DNA from: Lutibacter sp.
Lineage (GTDB): Bacteria; Bacteroidota; Bacteroidia; Flavobacteriales; Flavobacteriaceae
Direction: 5' to 3'
NCBI GenBank assembly: GCA_030599055.1
Contig: JAUVOS010000073.1
Coordinates: 1 to 10,835 of the forward strand
DNA length: 10,835 nucleotides
The notes under the pieces were generated by a model. It was not told the origin of the DNA. It saw only the letters and a list, made by a program, of their open reading frames with translations, and did not search any database. The position numbers and the translations under genes are program-made. Shown one piece after another: positions 1-6,250 of this stretch; the stretch's first letter is position 1, and every line of letters begins with the position of its first letter.

Positions 1-14
1 CTTTGCATTCATAA

Positions 15-38
15 ACTTAGCGTCTTTGCGACTTTGCG
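15..38. repeat. Three tandem octamers of the type NCTTTGCG
   Basis: Three adjacent eight-base units, ACTTAGCG, TCTTTGCG and ACTTTGCG, lie here, and a further CTTTGCA opens the window at position 1. The block ends in TGAGAAAA. From memory, very similar TTTGCG-rich strings occur in many intergenic regions of flavobacterial genomes, so this is probably a dispersed intergenic repeat and not part of a gene. Its function is unknown. It lies about 70 bases upstream of the proposed ssrA promoter and could also belong to the end of whatever gene precedes the window. Confidence 0.6.
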
Positions 39-108
39 TGAGAAAATTTTGGCTGAATAGATACGTTTTTTTTTACTATCAGAAACCTTTTTTTTAAAAG
101 GAACAGTA

Positions 109-144
109 TTTGCAATAGATTAATCGCAAAAACGTGTATTTTTG
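109..144 (+). promoter_or_regulatory. Probable promoter of ssrA
   Basis: TATTTTTG at 137-144 matches the Bacteroidota -7 consensus TANNTTTG exactly. TTTG at 109-112 can serve as the -33 element, although the 24-base gap is slightly longer than usual. Transcription would begin near 150, giving a precursor with about 60 bases of 5' leader to be removed before the mature tmRNA end at 213. The assignment rests on the motif match and on position upstream of a gene that must be transcribed; no other good match was found in the leader. Confidence 0.5.
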
Positions 145-173
145 CAAACTCTTATGGTGTTAGGTGTGGGTTC

Positions 174-197
174 AACTTTAAACCTTGAACTTTAAAC
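174..197. repeat. Direct repeat AACTTTAAAC, two copies
   Basis: The decamer AACTTTAAAC occurs at 174-183 and again at 188-197, a period of 14 bases, followed by a further related TATAAAC. It lies inside the proposed tmRNA precursor leader, just before the mature 5' end. Such TTAAAC/TTGAAC runs are low-complexity sequence of a sort I associate with flavobacterial intergenic regions. No function can be assigned. Confidence 0.55.
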
Positions 198-212
198 TAT
201 AAACTCAAAAAG

Positions 213-610
213 GGGGACGACCGGTTTTGACAGCGAGGTCAGACAAGTTGTAAGCATGTCGAGTAATGAAAACGCACTCGTAAAAATCTTTTTCAACTTA
301 TAAACGGCGAAAATAATTTTGCTTTAGCTGCATAATCTGAATTTTAGTAGGATTTTATGCCAACGTTTCTGCAAGGCAGAAAGGCTGAATGTCTCTTAAG
401 AGCCTTGGTTTACGGCGATTAGTTTAGAGGCATCGTAAAAGTAAACATAGGATTTGTAGCGTTTCGATACTTTTCCGAAATTAAAGAAAATAAGCTTTGA
501 GTAGGCGGTTTTTGGTCAGCTCATCGTCGAAAATTAAACATTAACTAAGCATGTAGAAAGCAGGTTGGTTGCTCGTTTGGACGCGGGTTCGATTCCCGCC
601 GTCTCCACAA
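213..610 (+). ncRNA. ssrA: Transfer-messenger RNA (tmRNA)
   Basis: tmRNA rescues stalled ribosomes with SmpB: it enters charged with alanine, switches the ribosome to its own reading frame and tags the unfinished protein for proteolysis. The 5' end GGGGACG (213-219) pairs with CGTCTCC (600-606), including one G-U pair, to form the tRNA-like acceptor stem. A T arm with stem GCGGG/CCCGC and loop TTCGATT lies at 583-599. The internal open frame at 306-335 encodes the tag GENNFALAA. The 3' end reads ACAA after the acceptor stem, so the CCA tail is not encoded and must be added by tRNA nucleotidyltransferase; the mature encoded end is probably 607. This is a single-piece, non-permuted form, with its own promoter upstream and a strong terminator directly after it. 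Confidence 0.97.
306..335 (+). other. tmRNA tag-peptide reading frame
   Basis: Codons GGC GAA AAT AAT TTT GCT TTA GCT GCA and a TAA stop give GENNFALAA. With the alanine carried by tmRNA, the appended tag would be AGENNFALAA. The ALAA ending is the usual hydrophobic degron recognised by ClpXP-type proteases. The G-E-N-N/T-aromatic-ALAA pattern fits tags I recall from Bacteroidota. Confidence 0.93.
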
Positions 611-612
611 AT

Positions 613-655
613 ACGCGTCATTTCTGCCCTAGGGCAGAAACGACGCGTTTTTTTT
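613..655 (+). terminator. Intrinsic terminator of ssrA
   Basis: ACGCGTC (613-619) pairs with GACGCGT (642-648), and TTTCTGCCC (621-629) pairs with GGGCAGAAA (632-640), with a single A/C mismatch between the two stem parts and a tiny CTAG-type loop. An unbroken run of eight T residues (648-655) follows on the plus strand. This is a textbook Rho-independent terminator only a few bases beyond the tmRNA 3' end, and it insulates ssrA from the transporter gene downstream. Confidence 0.93.
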
Positions 656-722
656 GAACTTTTTAATGATAGATTCGAACTTCCAGTGTTTAAAATTTTA
701 ATGAAATTAATCCCAAAAAAAC

Positions 723-751
723 TTGTTTAGCTTGTAACTTTTGTAACTTTG
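723..751 (+). promoter_or_regulatory. Bacteroidota-type promoter of the DASS transporter gene
   Basis: TTG at 723-725, an 18-base spacer and TAACTTTG at 744-751 match the Bacteroidota sigma-ABfr consensus (TTG, about 17-23 bases, TANNTTTG). Transcription should start around 757-760, leaving about 20 bases of leader before the ATG at 779. The sequence GTAACTTTTGTAACTTTG also contains a near-duplicate of the -7 region nine bases upstream, with one additional T. The leader has no recognisable Shine-Dalgarno sequence. Confidence 0.7.
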
Positions 752-778
752 CCTCCTGAATTATTATAGTCAAATACG

Positions 779-2218
779 ATGGCAGATTCTAGAACCGCTT
801 CGAATCGGTATATAAGGAAAGTACAACAGGTTGTTGATTTCCAACAAAAAATCATTTATTTACTGGTAAGTATTATTTTTGCTTTTGGACTGACCTATTT
901 CTTATATACACCACAACTGAGTACCGATCAAGTATATGTCTTGTTCTTGTTGTTTTTATCCATTGCCTTGTGGATTACTGAAGCAGTGCCGCCCTTTACC
1001 GTAGGCTTATTTATCTTTGGTTTTTTGGTTTTTGCGCTAGGAGATTATTATCATAAAATTGATCCGGAAAATGCATCGAAGTATGTGCAAAAATACGTTC
1101 AAACCTGGTCCAATAGTGTTATTTGGCTGATGCTTGGTGGGTTTTTTATGGCAGAAGCCATGCAAAAAGTAGGTTTGGATAAAACCTTATTTAAACTGGC
1201 AATATCCAGATTCGGAACCAAACCCAGATATGTATTACTGGGAATTATGTTGGTTACTGCTATTTTCTCTATGATCATGTCTAATACGGCTACTACGGCA
1301 ATGATGATCGCAGCTGTTATTCCTTTTTTAGATAAACTTGGAGCTAAAGCACCTTTTGCAAAAGCACTATTAATAGGTATTCCTGCAGCAGCCTCTTTAG
1401 GGGGAATGGGGACAATTATTGGTTCGCCTCCCAATGCTATAGCAGTAGAAGCTTTAAGTAGCCACGGAGTTTCCATGGGATTTTTAGAATGGATGCTAAT
1501 TGGATTTCCAATTGCGATTATTTTAGTCTTGTTATTTTGGTTCTTTTTAATTAAAAAATATGTGCCCAAAGTAACTGAGATAGATTTGAGTTTTTTGGAT
1601 GACTTCACGATAAAAACCAGTTCAAAAATCTTTAAAATCAAAAGACGTTTTGTATCAGGAGTATTACTTGTAACCTTGCTTTTGTGGCTTACCGGAAATA
1701 TTCATGGTATTCCTGCTTCAGCAGTTTCCTTCTTACCCATTATGCTGTTGACCATGTTCAGAATAGTAACCAGTTTCGATGTACGTAAACTTCCTTGGGA
1801 TACGCTTATGTTAGTCGCCGGTGGATTGTCTTTGGGCTTGGCTATTAAAGAAACAGGACTAGCTTCTTACTATATTGGTTTGATAAGTAATTATAATTTG
1901 AATTTTTATGTATTAGTTATTGCTTTTTCATTGCTTACAATTGTACTTTCTAACTTTATGAGTAATACAGCAACAGTAACCATTTTGATTCCGATAGCCA
2001 TTATTTTAAGCACTTCAAATCCTGTAGTTCTACCATTGGTAATTGGTTTAAGTGCTTCTGCAGCCTTGTTTTTGCCCATATCAACACCGCCAAATGCCAT
2101 TGCATTTGCTACCGGAAAAATATCACAAAAAGACTTTCGGTTTGGAGGAATTGTAGCAGGAATAGCAGGACCAATAGTTATTATTGGTATTGTTTTATTG
2201 ATAGATTATTTTATGTAA
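779..2218 (+). CDS. SLC13/DASS-family sodium:anion symporter
   Basis: This 479-residue protein is a multi-pass inner-membrane transporter of the divalent anion:sodium symporter family (SLC13, VcINDY type). These proteins couple sodium entry to uptake of dicarboxylates such as succinate or malate, or citrate or sulfate. The two family-defining Ser-Asn-Thr motifs are present at 168-170 (MSNTATTAM) and 395-397 (MSNTATVTI), each followed about 45 residues later by its partner loop, GSPPNAIA at 215-222 and STPPNAIA at 435-442. This is the expected inverted-repeat arrangement of sodium and substrate sites. WITEAVPP at 65-72 is another typical family signature. Length is normal for bacterial members. 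The ATG follows the promoter above by about 27 bases, and a hydrophilic tail of about 20 residues precedes the first membrane helix. It is a single-gene unit. The exact substrate cannot be read from sequence; a C4-dicarboxylate is the likeliest. Confidence 0.92.
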   Translation: MADSRTASNRYIRKVQQVVDFQQKIIYLLVSIIFAFGLTYFLYTPQLSTDQVYVLFLLFLSIALWITEAVPPFTVGLFIFGFLVFALGDYYHKIDPENASKYVQKYVQTWSNSVIWLMLGGFFMAEAMQKVGLDKTLFKLAISRFGTKPRYVLLGIMLVTAIFSMIMSNTATTAMMIAAVIPFLDKLGAKAPFAKALLIGIPAAASLGGMGTIIGSPPNAIAVEALSSHGVSMGFLEWMLIGFPIAIILVLLFWFFLIKKYVPKVTEIDLSFLDDFTIKTSSKIFKIKRRFVSGVLLVTLLLWLTGNIHGIPASAVSFLPIMLLTMFRIVTSFDVRKLPWDTLMLVAGGLSLGLAIKETGLASYYIGLISNYNLNFYVLVIAFSLLTIVLSNFMSNTATVTILIPIAIILSTSNPVVLPLVIGLSASAALFLPISTPPNAIAFATGKISQKDFRFGGIVAGIAGPIVIIGIVLLIDYFM

Positions 2219-2305
2219 TTGTTTGTTGTTAGTTGGTTGTTGAATTGTTTAACTTTTTATTTTGATTGTTCTTTTTGGATTCCAAATAAACCACAAAAAA
2301 ATAAA

Positions 2306-2692
2306 TCAATCACTCTTTCCAATTTTTCGCATTAACCACCAATGCGAGCCAAAAAGTATAATACAAATTACTATAATCAGGCTACTTACCATTATCGTTC
2401 GAAAGGATTGGTGTTGCACAGTTTTTATTTTATTTCCTTTAGCGGCTTCATACATGCCGTGAATTTCTTCATCATTAGGAATAAAGGCTTGATCCTTTTG
2501 TGTTGACTTCAAGACATCAACTTTAAAATTTTCCAAAGATGATAACTTCTGTTCAAATCGACCTGCATATAAAGGGTCACTACGATCTATTGCAGCTGAT
2601 ACAATACTTGATACAGATATTAAAAAGGTGATGACTGCTACTACACAAATAATAACTGCGTAAACTTGGATGATTTTTTGTTTTTTTTCCAT
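2306..2692 (-). CDS. Small two-helix membrane protein, unknown function
   Basis: The 128-residue product has a basic N terminus (MEKKQK), a hydrophobic segment at about 8-34, a polar stretch of about 60 residues (roughly 36-97, rich in Lys, Glu and Asp), a second hydrophobic segment at about 98-116 and a basic tail (MRKIGKSD). This suggests cytoplasmic ends with a periplasmic loop. I do not recognise a named family, though small proteins with a similar opening occur, from memory, in flavobacteria. It lies 75 bases after the stop of the FISUMP gene on the same strand and may be co-transcribed with it. The gap contains a small GATAG/CTATC hairpin but no convincing promoter or terminator. The gene is convergent with the DASS transporter gene; the 87-base space between their stops has no strong terminator. 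Confidence 0.7.
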   Translation of the reverse strand: MEKKQKIIQVYAVIICVVAVITFLISVSSIVSAAIDRSDPLYAGRFEQKLSSLENFKVDVLKSTQKDQAFIPNDEEIHGMYEAAKGNKIKTVQHQSFRTIMVSSLIIVICIILFGSHWWLMRKIGKSD

Positions 2693-2767
2693 TATTTTGA
2701 GTTTAATGTTAGTTTTTACGATAGCATTCTATCAATTGTTTAATTTATAGGTGTTTATTTATTCAAT

Positions 2768-3400
2768 CTAATCTTTAAAAAGACGAACACTCAAACCACT
2801 TTTAGCTCTATCTTGACGGGATGATAGTGCCGCGATCCCTTCTTTGCTATCCAAAATACCATGACGTTTGCCATCTATTTTACCATTTAAAGAATAAAAC
2901 CATTGTCCATCTATACTTTTAGAAGAGCTCCAAAAAAAAGTAAGATTGCCTAGATGCCTAAATTCACCCTCCTCACTACGGAAACCAGCCAATAAGGCAT
3001 TAAAGCCACTAGCACCTCCATCTATCATTTGTTTATATACTTTTTCCATAGTGCCTCCTAAATATTTAAATAAATCGCGCTTGCCACCCAAGGATTTTTT
3101 TAGGGCTTTCAATTCTAATTTTGTGGGTAAATGCCAACCATTGGGTGCTATTTTTTTTGCTGTTTCCCAGTCGTACAAATACCCATATTTAGCTAGATTG
3201 ATTGAATCATTATCATAAGCCCAATAATTTCCTTGATTAGGCTTGTACGCCAGGTTTTCTGCCATTAGCCATTGACTACCTATTTTTACAGTTTTGTATG
3301 TTTTCCCATCACGGGAATCTGTAAATGTTCCTATAGTTTGCGAGAAAGAATTAAATATTAATACGGAAAATATTGTGGCAATTAAATATATTTTTCTCAT
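2768..3400 (-). CDS. Secreted FISUMP-domain protein
   Basis: This 210-residue protein carries the Fibrobacter succinogenes major paralogous (FISUMP, TIGR02145/PF09603) domain across nearly its whole mature length. Diagnostic pieces in order are D-x-R-D-G-K-x-Y-K-T-V-K-I-G-x-Q-W-L-M-A-E-N-L (28-50), YGYLYDWETA (72-81), GWHLPT (88-93), GFNALLAGFR (132-141), FWSSS (156-160) and the C-terminal SVRLFKD (204-210). Residues 1-20 form a typical signal peptide with cleavage probably near the Ser-Gln at 20-21; there is no lipobox cysteine, so it is exported as a soluble protein or surface protein. The domain is common in Bacteroidota and Fibrobacteres, often in multiple copies, and its biochemical role is not established. 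The start is the first Met before the signal peptide, preceded by an A/G-rich AAGAAAG. It is transcribed divergently from the glycosyltransferase gene. Confidence 0.88.
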   Translation of the reverse strand: MRKIYLIATIFSVLIFNSFSQTIGTFTDSRDGKTYKTVKIGSQWLMAENLAYKPNQGNYWAYDNDSINLAKYGYLYDWETAKKIAPNGWHLPTKLELKALKKSLGGKRDLFKYLGGTMEKVYKQMIDGGASGFNALLAGFRSEEGEFRHLGNLTFFWSSSKSIDGQWFYSLNGKIDGKRHGILDSKEGIAALSSRQDRAKSGLSVRLFKD

Positions 3401-3492
3401 TTTATTCTTTCTTAAGTTTACAATTAACTTCTAAGCTTTGCTAGTTGTTTTTAACCTAAAGATTTTCTACTACTGTTAAATGGTTTATTAAC

Positions 3493-3539
3493 AATTATAT
3501 TCAGATAATGTAGATATACGGAATTATATTTAGATATGG
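3493..3539. repeat. Imperfect direct repeat in the divergent intergenic region
   Basis: An 18-base unit, AATTATATTCAGATAATG at 3493-3510, recurs as AATTATATTTAGATATGG at 3522-3539 with 15 of 18 bases identical and a 29-base period. It lies between the divergent FISUMP and glycosyltransferase genes. Two similar sites about three helical turns apart could be binding sites for a regulator, but the sequence is very AT-rich and chance similarity cannot be excluded. Confidence 0.4.
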
Positions 3540-3626
3540 TGTAAATGTAAGTAGTAAAAAAAATTAAACCAATGATTTTCATCAGTAAAAGTGATGATTG
3601 TAATCAATATTTATTATTGTCTAGAA

Positions 3627-3648
3627 AATCGAATGTTTACATCCGATT
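3627..3648. promoter_or_regulatory. Operator-like dyad upstream of the glycosyltransferase gene
   Basis: AATCGAATGT (3627-3636) and ACATCCGATT (3639-3648) are inverted copies with nine of ten positions symmetrical and only two central bases. The dyad overlaps the TTTA that would act as the -33 element of the proposed glycosyltransferase promoter, so a dimeric regulator binding here could block it. The evidence is symmetry and position only. Confidence 0.4.
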
Positions 3649-3665
3649 AAAAAAACGTACTTTTA
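3636..3665 (+). promoter_or_regulatory. Candidate promoter of the glycosyltransferase gene
   Basis: TACTTTTA at 3658-3665 agrees with TANNTTTG at seven of eight positions, and TTTA at 3636-3639 stands 18 bases upstream as a weak -33 element. Transcription would start near 3672, leaving about 20 bases before the TTG start codon. It is weaker than the promoter of the DASS gene and is overlapped by an inverted repeat. Confidence 0.35.
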
Positions 3666-3691
3666 CCTACTACGATTTAAACTAAGAAAAC

Positions 3692-4804
3692 TTGCCACGT
3701 ATTATTGTATCAGTTACCAATGATTTAGTCACCGACCAACGTGTTCGAAAAGTGTGTGCTACACTTATGTCAGAGGGTTTTGACATCTTACTTATTGGTA
3801 GGAAGCTACCTCAGAGCTTACCAATTCAAAGAGATTATAAAACTTATAGAATGCGTTTGTTTTTCAAAAAAGGTTTTCCCTTTTATGCAGAATATAATCT
3901 ACGTCTTTTTATAAAGTTGTTTTTCACTCGAAAAGATATTTTATTGTCAAATGATTTAGACACTTTGTTACCCAATTATTTAATAGCTAAGCTATTTAGA
4001 AAAAAAATTGTGTATGATTCACACGAACTCTTTACAGAGGTACCCGAATTAATACATCGTCCTAAGATCCAAAAAGTATGGCTGAAAATTGAAAAATATA
4101 TTTTTCCAAAACTCAAAAATATAATTACTGTTAATCGTGTAATAGCCGAGATTTATAAAAAAAAATACAGAGTACCTGTTCATGTAATTCGGAATATTTC
4201 ACCGAGGCTACCTGGTTTTAAGCCCGATCAAAATTTAGCTAAAAGAGTAAAAGGAAATCGAAAAATGCTCATCCTGCAAGGTTCGGGAATCAATAAAGAT
4301 CGTGGCGCTGAAGAAGCTGTAGAAATGATGCAGTATCTAGAGAATGTGATCTTGGTCATCGTTGGTGGAGGCGATGTGTTTGAAAAATTAAAAGAGATCA
4401 GCACCGATTTAAAAATTCAAAAAAAAGTAAAAATAGTTGGGAAATTGCCGTATGACGAATTGTTGAAATATACACAAATTGCCGATTTAGGTTTGTCATT
4501 GGACAAAGGAACCAACCTAAATTATGAATACAGTTTACCTAATAAGGTTTTTGATTATATTCAATGTCAAATCCCTTTGATGGTCTCAAATAGACGAGTA
4601 GTTGCTAAATTAGTGCGCGATAATAAAATTGGAGTTGTATTTGAAAAACACGAGCCTAAGGAAATGGCAAAAATAGTTGCAGGCATTTTTTCAAATAAAG
4701 AACAACTTAAAAAATGGAAAAAAAATCTAAAAAAAGCAGCGACAACTTACAATTGGGAAAATGAATCTAAAAAATTAATAGAAATATATCGTAATTTGCG
4801 ATAA
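3692..4804 (+). CDS. GT-B glycosyltransferase (family 4-like), TTG start
   Basis: This 370-residue cytoplasmic glycosyltransferase has a two-Rossmann GT-B fold layout and probably transfers a sugar from a nucleotide-sugar donor during surface polysaccharide synthesis. The N-terminal half begins PRIIVSVTNDLVTDQRVRK, typical of this Bacteroidota subgroup, and contains YDSHELFTE (108-116). The C-terminal donor domain contains LQGSG (195-199), IVGGGD (223-228) and the segment NYEYSLPNKVFDYI (277-290), the counterpart of the family 4 nucleotide-sugar binding loop; the classical E-x7-E is not clean. Start choice: a TAA stop lies only two codons upstream of TTG 3692, and the conserved family sequence begins immediately, so TTG is the start. 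A weak promoter and an inverted repeat precede it. A polysaccharide deacetylase gene follows after 120 bases on the same strand, suggesting a shared pathway. Acceptor and sugar are unknown. Confidence 0.88.
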   Translation: MPRIIVSVTNDLVTDQRVRKVCATLMSEGFDILLIGRKLPQSLPIQRDYKTYRMRLFFKKGFPFYAEYNLRLFIKLFFTRKDILLSNDLDTLLPNYLIAKLFRKKIVYDSHELFTEVPELIHRPKIQKVWLKIEKYIFPKLKNIITVNRVIAEIYKKKYRVPVHVIRNISPRLPGFKPDQNLAKRVKGNRKMLILQGSGINKDRGAEEAVEMMQYLENVILVIVGGGDVFEKLKEISTDLKIQKKVKIVGKLPYDELLKYTQIADLGLSLDKGTNLNYEYSLPNKVFDYIQCQIPLMVSNRRVVAKLVRDNKIGVVFEKHEPKEMAKIVAGIFSNKEQLKKWKKNLKKAATTYNWENESKKLIEIYRNLR

Positions 4805-4812
4805 GATATGTA

Positions 4813-4822
4813 GTACGCGTAC
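4813..4822. repeat. GTACGCGTAC palindrome opening a TACGC-rich spacer
   Basis: GTACGCGTAC is a perfect ten-base palindrome. It opens a spacer in which TACGC or its complement recurs several times: within the palindrome, at 4834-4838, 4848-4852 and 4855-4859. The spacer has clearly higher GC content than the flanking genes and shows no open frame of its own. Confidence 0.55.
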
Positions 4823-4843
4823 GCTCAACGCAGTACGCTTTTC

Positions 4844-4904
4844 GCTTTACGCGATACGCAGTATGCAATTGAGTATGCTAAGCCTATAGCGTAATGCGTA
4901 AAGC
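4844..4904 (+). repeat. Long imperfect hairpin between the polysaccharide genes
   Basis: GCTTTACGCGATACGC (4844-4859) pairs with GCGTAATGCGTAAAGC (4889-4904): fourteen Watson-Crick pairs, one G-U pair and one A-A mismatch in RNA. Pairing can continue inward at 4861-4863 with 4885-4887 and at 4865-4866 with 4882-4883, leaving a loop of about 15 bases. There is no T-run after the stem, so it is not a normal intrinsic terminator. It could stabilise, attenuate or process the transcript linking glycosyltransferase and deacetylase, or be a dispersed repeat of the REP type. Confidence 0.6.
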
Positions 4905-4920
4905 CCAAAGCCCAAAGCCC
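4900..4920 (+). repeat. Three tandem AAAGCCC heptamers before a start codon
   Basis: Three perfect copies of AAAGCCC fill 4900-4920 and end four bases before the ATG of the deacetylase gene. The first copy overlaps the 3' arm of the upstream hairpin. The repeat occupies the position where a ribosome binding site would normally lie; it contains no Shine-Dalgarno-like GGAGG. Changes in copy number by slippage would shift the hairpin relative to the start but not change the reading frame of the protein. Confidence 0.8.
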
Positions 4921-4924
4921 AACT

Positions 4925-6211
4925 ATGATTTACATCTACGCACATAAAGCCACAAACCGTTTAAAGTACACCTTAAAAGTAGTACTTAAAACCATCTTAC
5001 AAGTTGACTATAAACTGGTAGATAAAGACACATTTTTAGAGGATTCTGAGTTTCCGAAAATCAATTATTCTGATGAGAAAATAAAGAATTCCATATGGAT
5101 TAAACCTCATTCTTTGTTGTTTGAAAAAGATATAAAAACACAAAATATTGCAGTTACTCATATAAAGGAAATTCCCTATTTTTTTAAAACATCTGATACG
5201 GCAGATTTTCAATTTGATATATTGGCAAGTAGCTTTTTTATGCTCAGTCGCTACGAGGAATATTTACCTTATACCTTAGATGAACACGCACGTTTTTCAG
5301 CTGAATATTCTTTAGCTTTTAAAGCAAATTTCTTACAAAAACCCGTAGTTCATTTATGGGCAAAACAATTACGTGATGCAATATTAAAACAAAAACCTAA
5401 TTTTTTATTTCCCACAAGGATTTATACACAAGTAAATTCAATTGACATTGATATTGCCTATGCGTATAAAGGAAAACCTTTTGTAAGACGTTTGGGAAGT
5501 TTTGCCAAAGCGATGTTACGTATAGATCTAAAGGAAATGAAGCAACATCTTTTATTTATATTTAAGAGAAACGATCCTTATGACACATACAGCAATTTAA
5601 AAAAACTGCAAGAAAAATCAACTGCAAAAAACATCTTTTTTATTCAAGTGGGAAAGCATGGGCAATACGACAAAAATTTGCCATTGAATAAAGTGATGAA
5701 AAAGCTTATTAAAAAGCTCTCAAAATATGCAGAAATTGGAATACATCCATCTTACAATTCAAATACTGATTTAAAAACACTTAGAAAGGAAAAACAAGAT
5801 TTGTCAGAAATATTCGATAAAGACGTAGTCAAGAGCCGTCAACATTATTTAAAAATGAGGTTTCCGGAAACCTATGAAAATCTAATTTCTGTAGGTATCA
5901 CAAGCGATTATACGATGGGTTTTTCTGATAAAATTGGCTTTAGAGCAGGTATGGCAATTTCCTATTCATTTTTTAATTTACAAATGAATAAAGAACGTCC
6001 GCTACGTATTGTCCCTTTTCAAGTTATGGATGGCACACTTAAAGATTACCTAAAATTGTCGCCCGAAGAAGCAATTGAACAACTCAATCAGATTAAATCT
6101 GAAATACGTGCTGTAAATGGACAATTTATAAGTATTTTTCATAATTCATTCCTTACAAATACAGGAGAATTTGAAGGATGGTTAGATGTTTATAAGCAAT
6201 TGTTACAGTAG
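4925..6211 (+). CDS. Polysaccharide deacetylase-like protein (CE4-type fold)
   Basis: This 428-residue protein resembles the Bacteroidota group annotated as polysaccharide deacetylase family with an extra N-terminal domain (DUF7033, from memory) over about residues 1-160. Catalytic-domain landmarks follow: SIDIDIAYA with D174 and D176 (metal-binding aspartates of motif 1), EIGIHPSY with H274 (motif 2, lacking the usual second histidine four residues on), SRQHYLKMRFPETY with R305 and H307, SDYTMGF (327-333), GFRAG (338-342), MDGT (368-371) and FISIFHNS with H406. These are the landmarks expected in this subgroup, which differs from classic chitin deacetylases. There is no signal peptide, so it may act in the cytoplasm on a lipid-linked or nascent glycan. 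It probably works with the glycosyltransferase upstream. The start is the ATG directly after a heptamer repeat; no Shine-Dalgarno sequence is seen. Whether it truly deacetylates, and on what, is inferred. Confidence 0.83.
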   Translation: MIYIYAHKATNRLKYTLKVVLKTILQVDYKLVDKDTFLEDSEFPKINYSDEKIKNSIWIKPHSLLFEKDIKTQNIAVTHIKEIPYFFKTSDTADFQFDILASSFFMLSRYEEYLPYTLDEHARFSAEYSLAFKANFLQKPVVHLWAKQLRDAILKQKPNFLFPTRIYTQVNSIDIDIAYAYKGKPFVRRLGSFAKAMLRIDLKEMKQHLLFIFKRNDPYDTYSNLKKLQEKSTAKNIFFIQVGKHGQYDKNLPLNKVMKKLIKKLSKYAEIGIHPSYNSNTDLKTLRKEKQDLSEIFDKDVVKSRQHYLKMRFPETYENLISVGITSDYTMGFSDKIGFRAGMAISYSFFNLQMNKERPLRIVPFQVMDGTLKDYLKLSPEEAIEQLNQIKSEIRAVNGQFISIFHNSFLTNTGEFEGWLDVYKQLLQ

Positions 6212-6215
6212 ATTA

Positions 6216-6243
6216 TTCGCAGGGCGAAAGCCAAATTGCGGCT
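6216..6243. repeat. Two small hairpins between convergent genes
   Basis: TTCGC-AGG-GCGAA (6216-6228) and AGCC-AAATTGC-GGCT (6229-6243) lie back to back in the 39-base space between the convergent deacetylase and MscS genes. Together they could slow transcription from both sides, but neither is followed by a T-run on either strand, so a terminator call would be speculative. Confidence 0.4.
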
Positions 6244-6250
6244 GGGTAGT

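Noticed and set aside
540..610. Ordinary tRNA gene
   Set aside because: The T arm and acceptor half look like a tRNA, but the 5' acceptor strand is at 213-219 and the tag frame lies between; it is the tRNA-like part of tmRNA.
1099..1641. 180-codon open frame antisense to the DASS gene
   Set aside because: It lies wholly inside the clearly identified transporter gene on the opposite strand and its translation shows no family features.
2274..2286. TTTGG-ATT-CCAAA as terminator of the DASS gene
   Set aside because: Five AT-rich stem pairs and no T-tract after it on the plus strand make termination there unconvincing.
2262..2462. Short plus-strand frame overlapping the 128-residue membrane protein
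   Set aside because: It is antisense to a better-supported gene with coherent membrane topology and has no promoter or recognisable features.
3579..3597. TCATCA/TGATGA hairpin in the divergent intergenic region
   Set aside because: The stem is only six pairs with a seven-base loop in AT-rich DNA and no T-run; chance occurrence is likely.
4805..4924. CRISPR-like array or insertion-sequence remnant in the TACGC-rich spacer
   Set aside because: Units are short, irregular and without unique spacers of constant length, and no transposase fragment, terminal repeat pair or target duplication is visible.
6216..6243. Bidirectional terminator between deacetylase and MscS genes
   Set aside because: Two short hairpins exist, but neither strand has a following T-run; kept only as hairpins.
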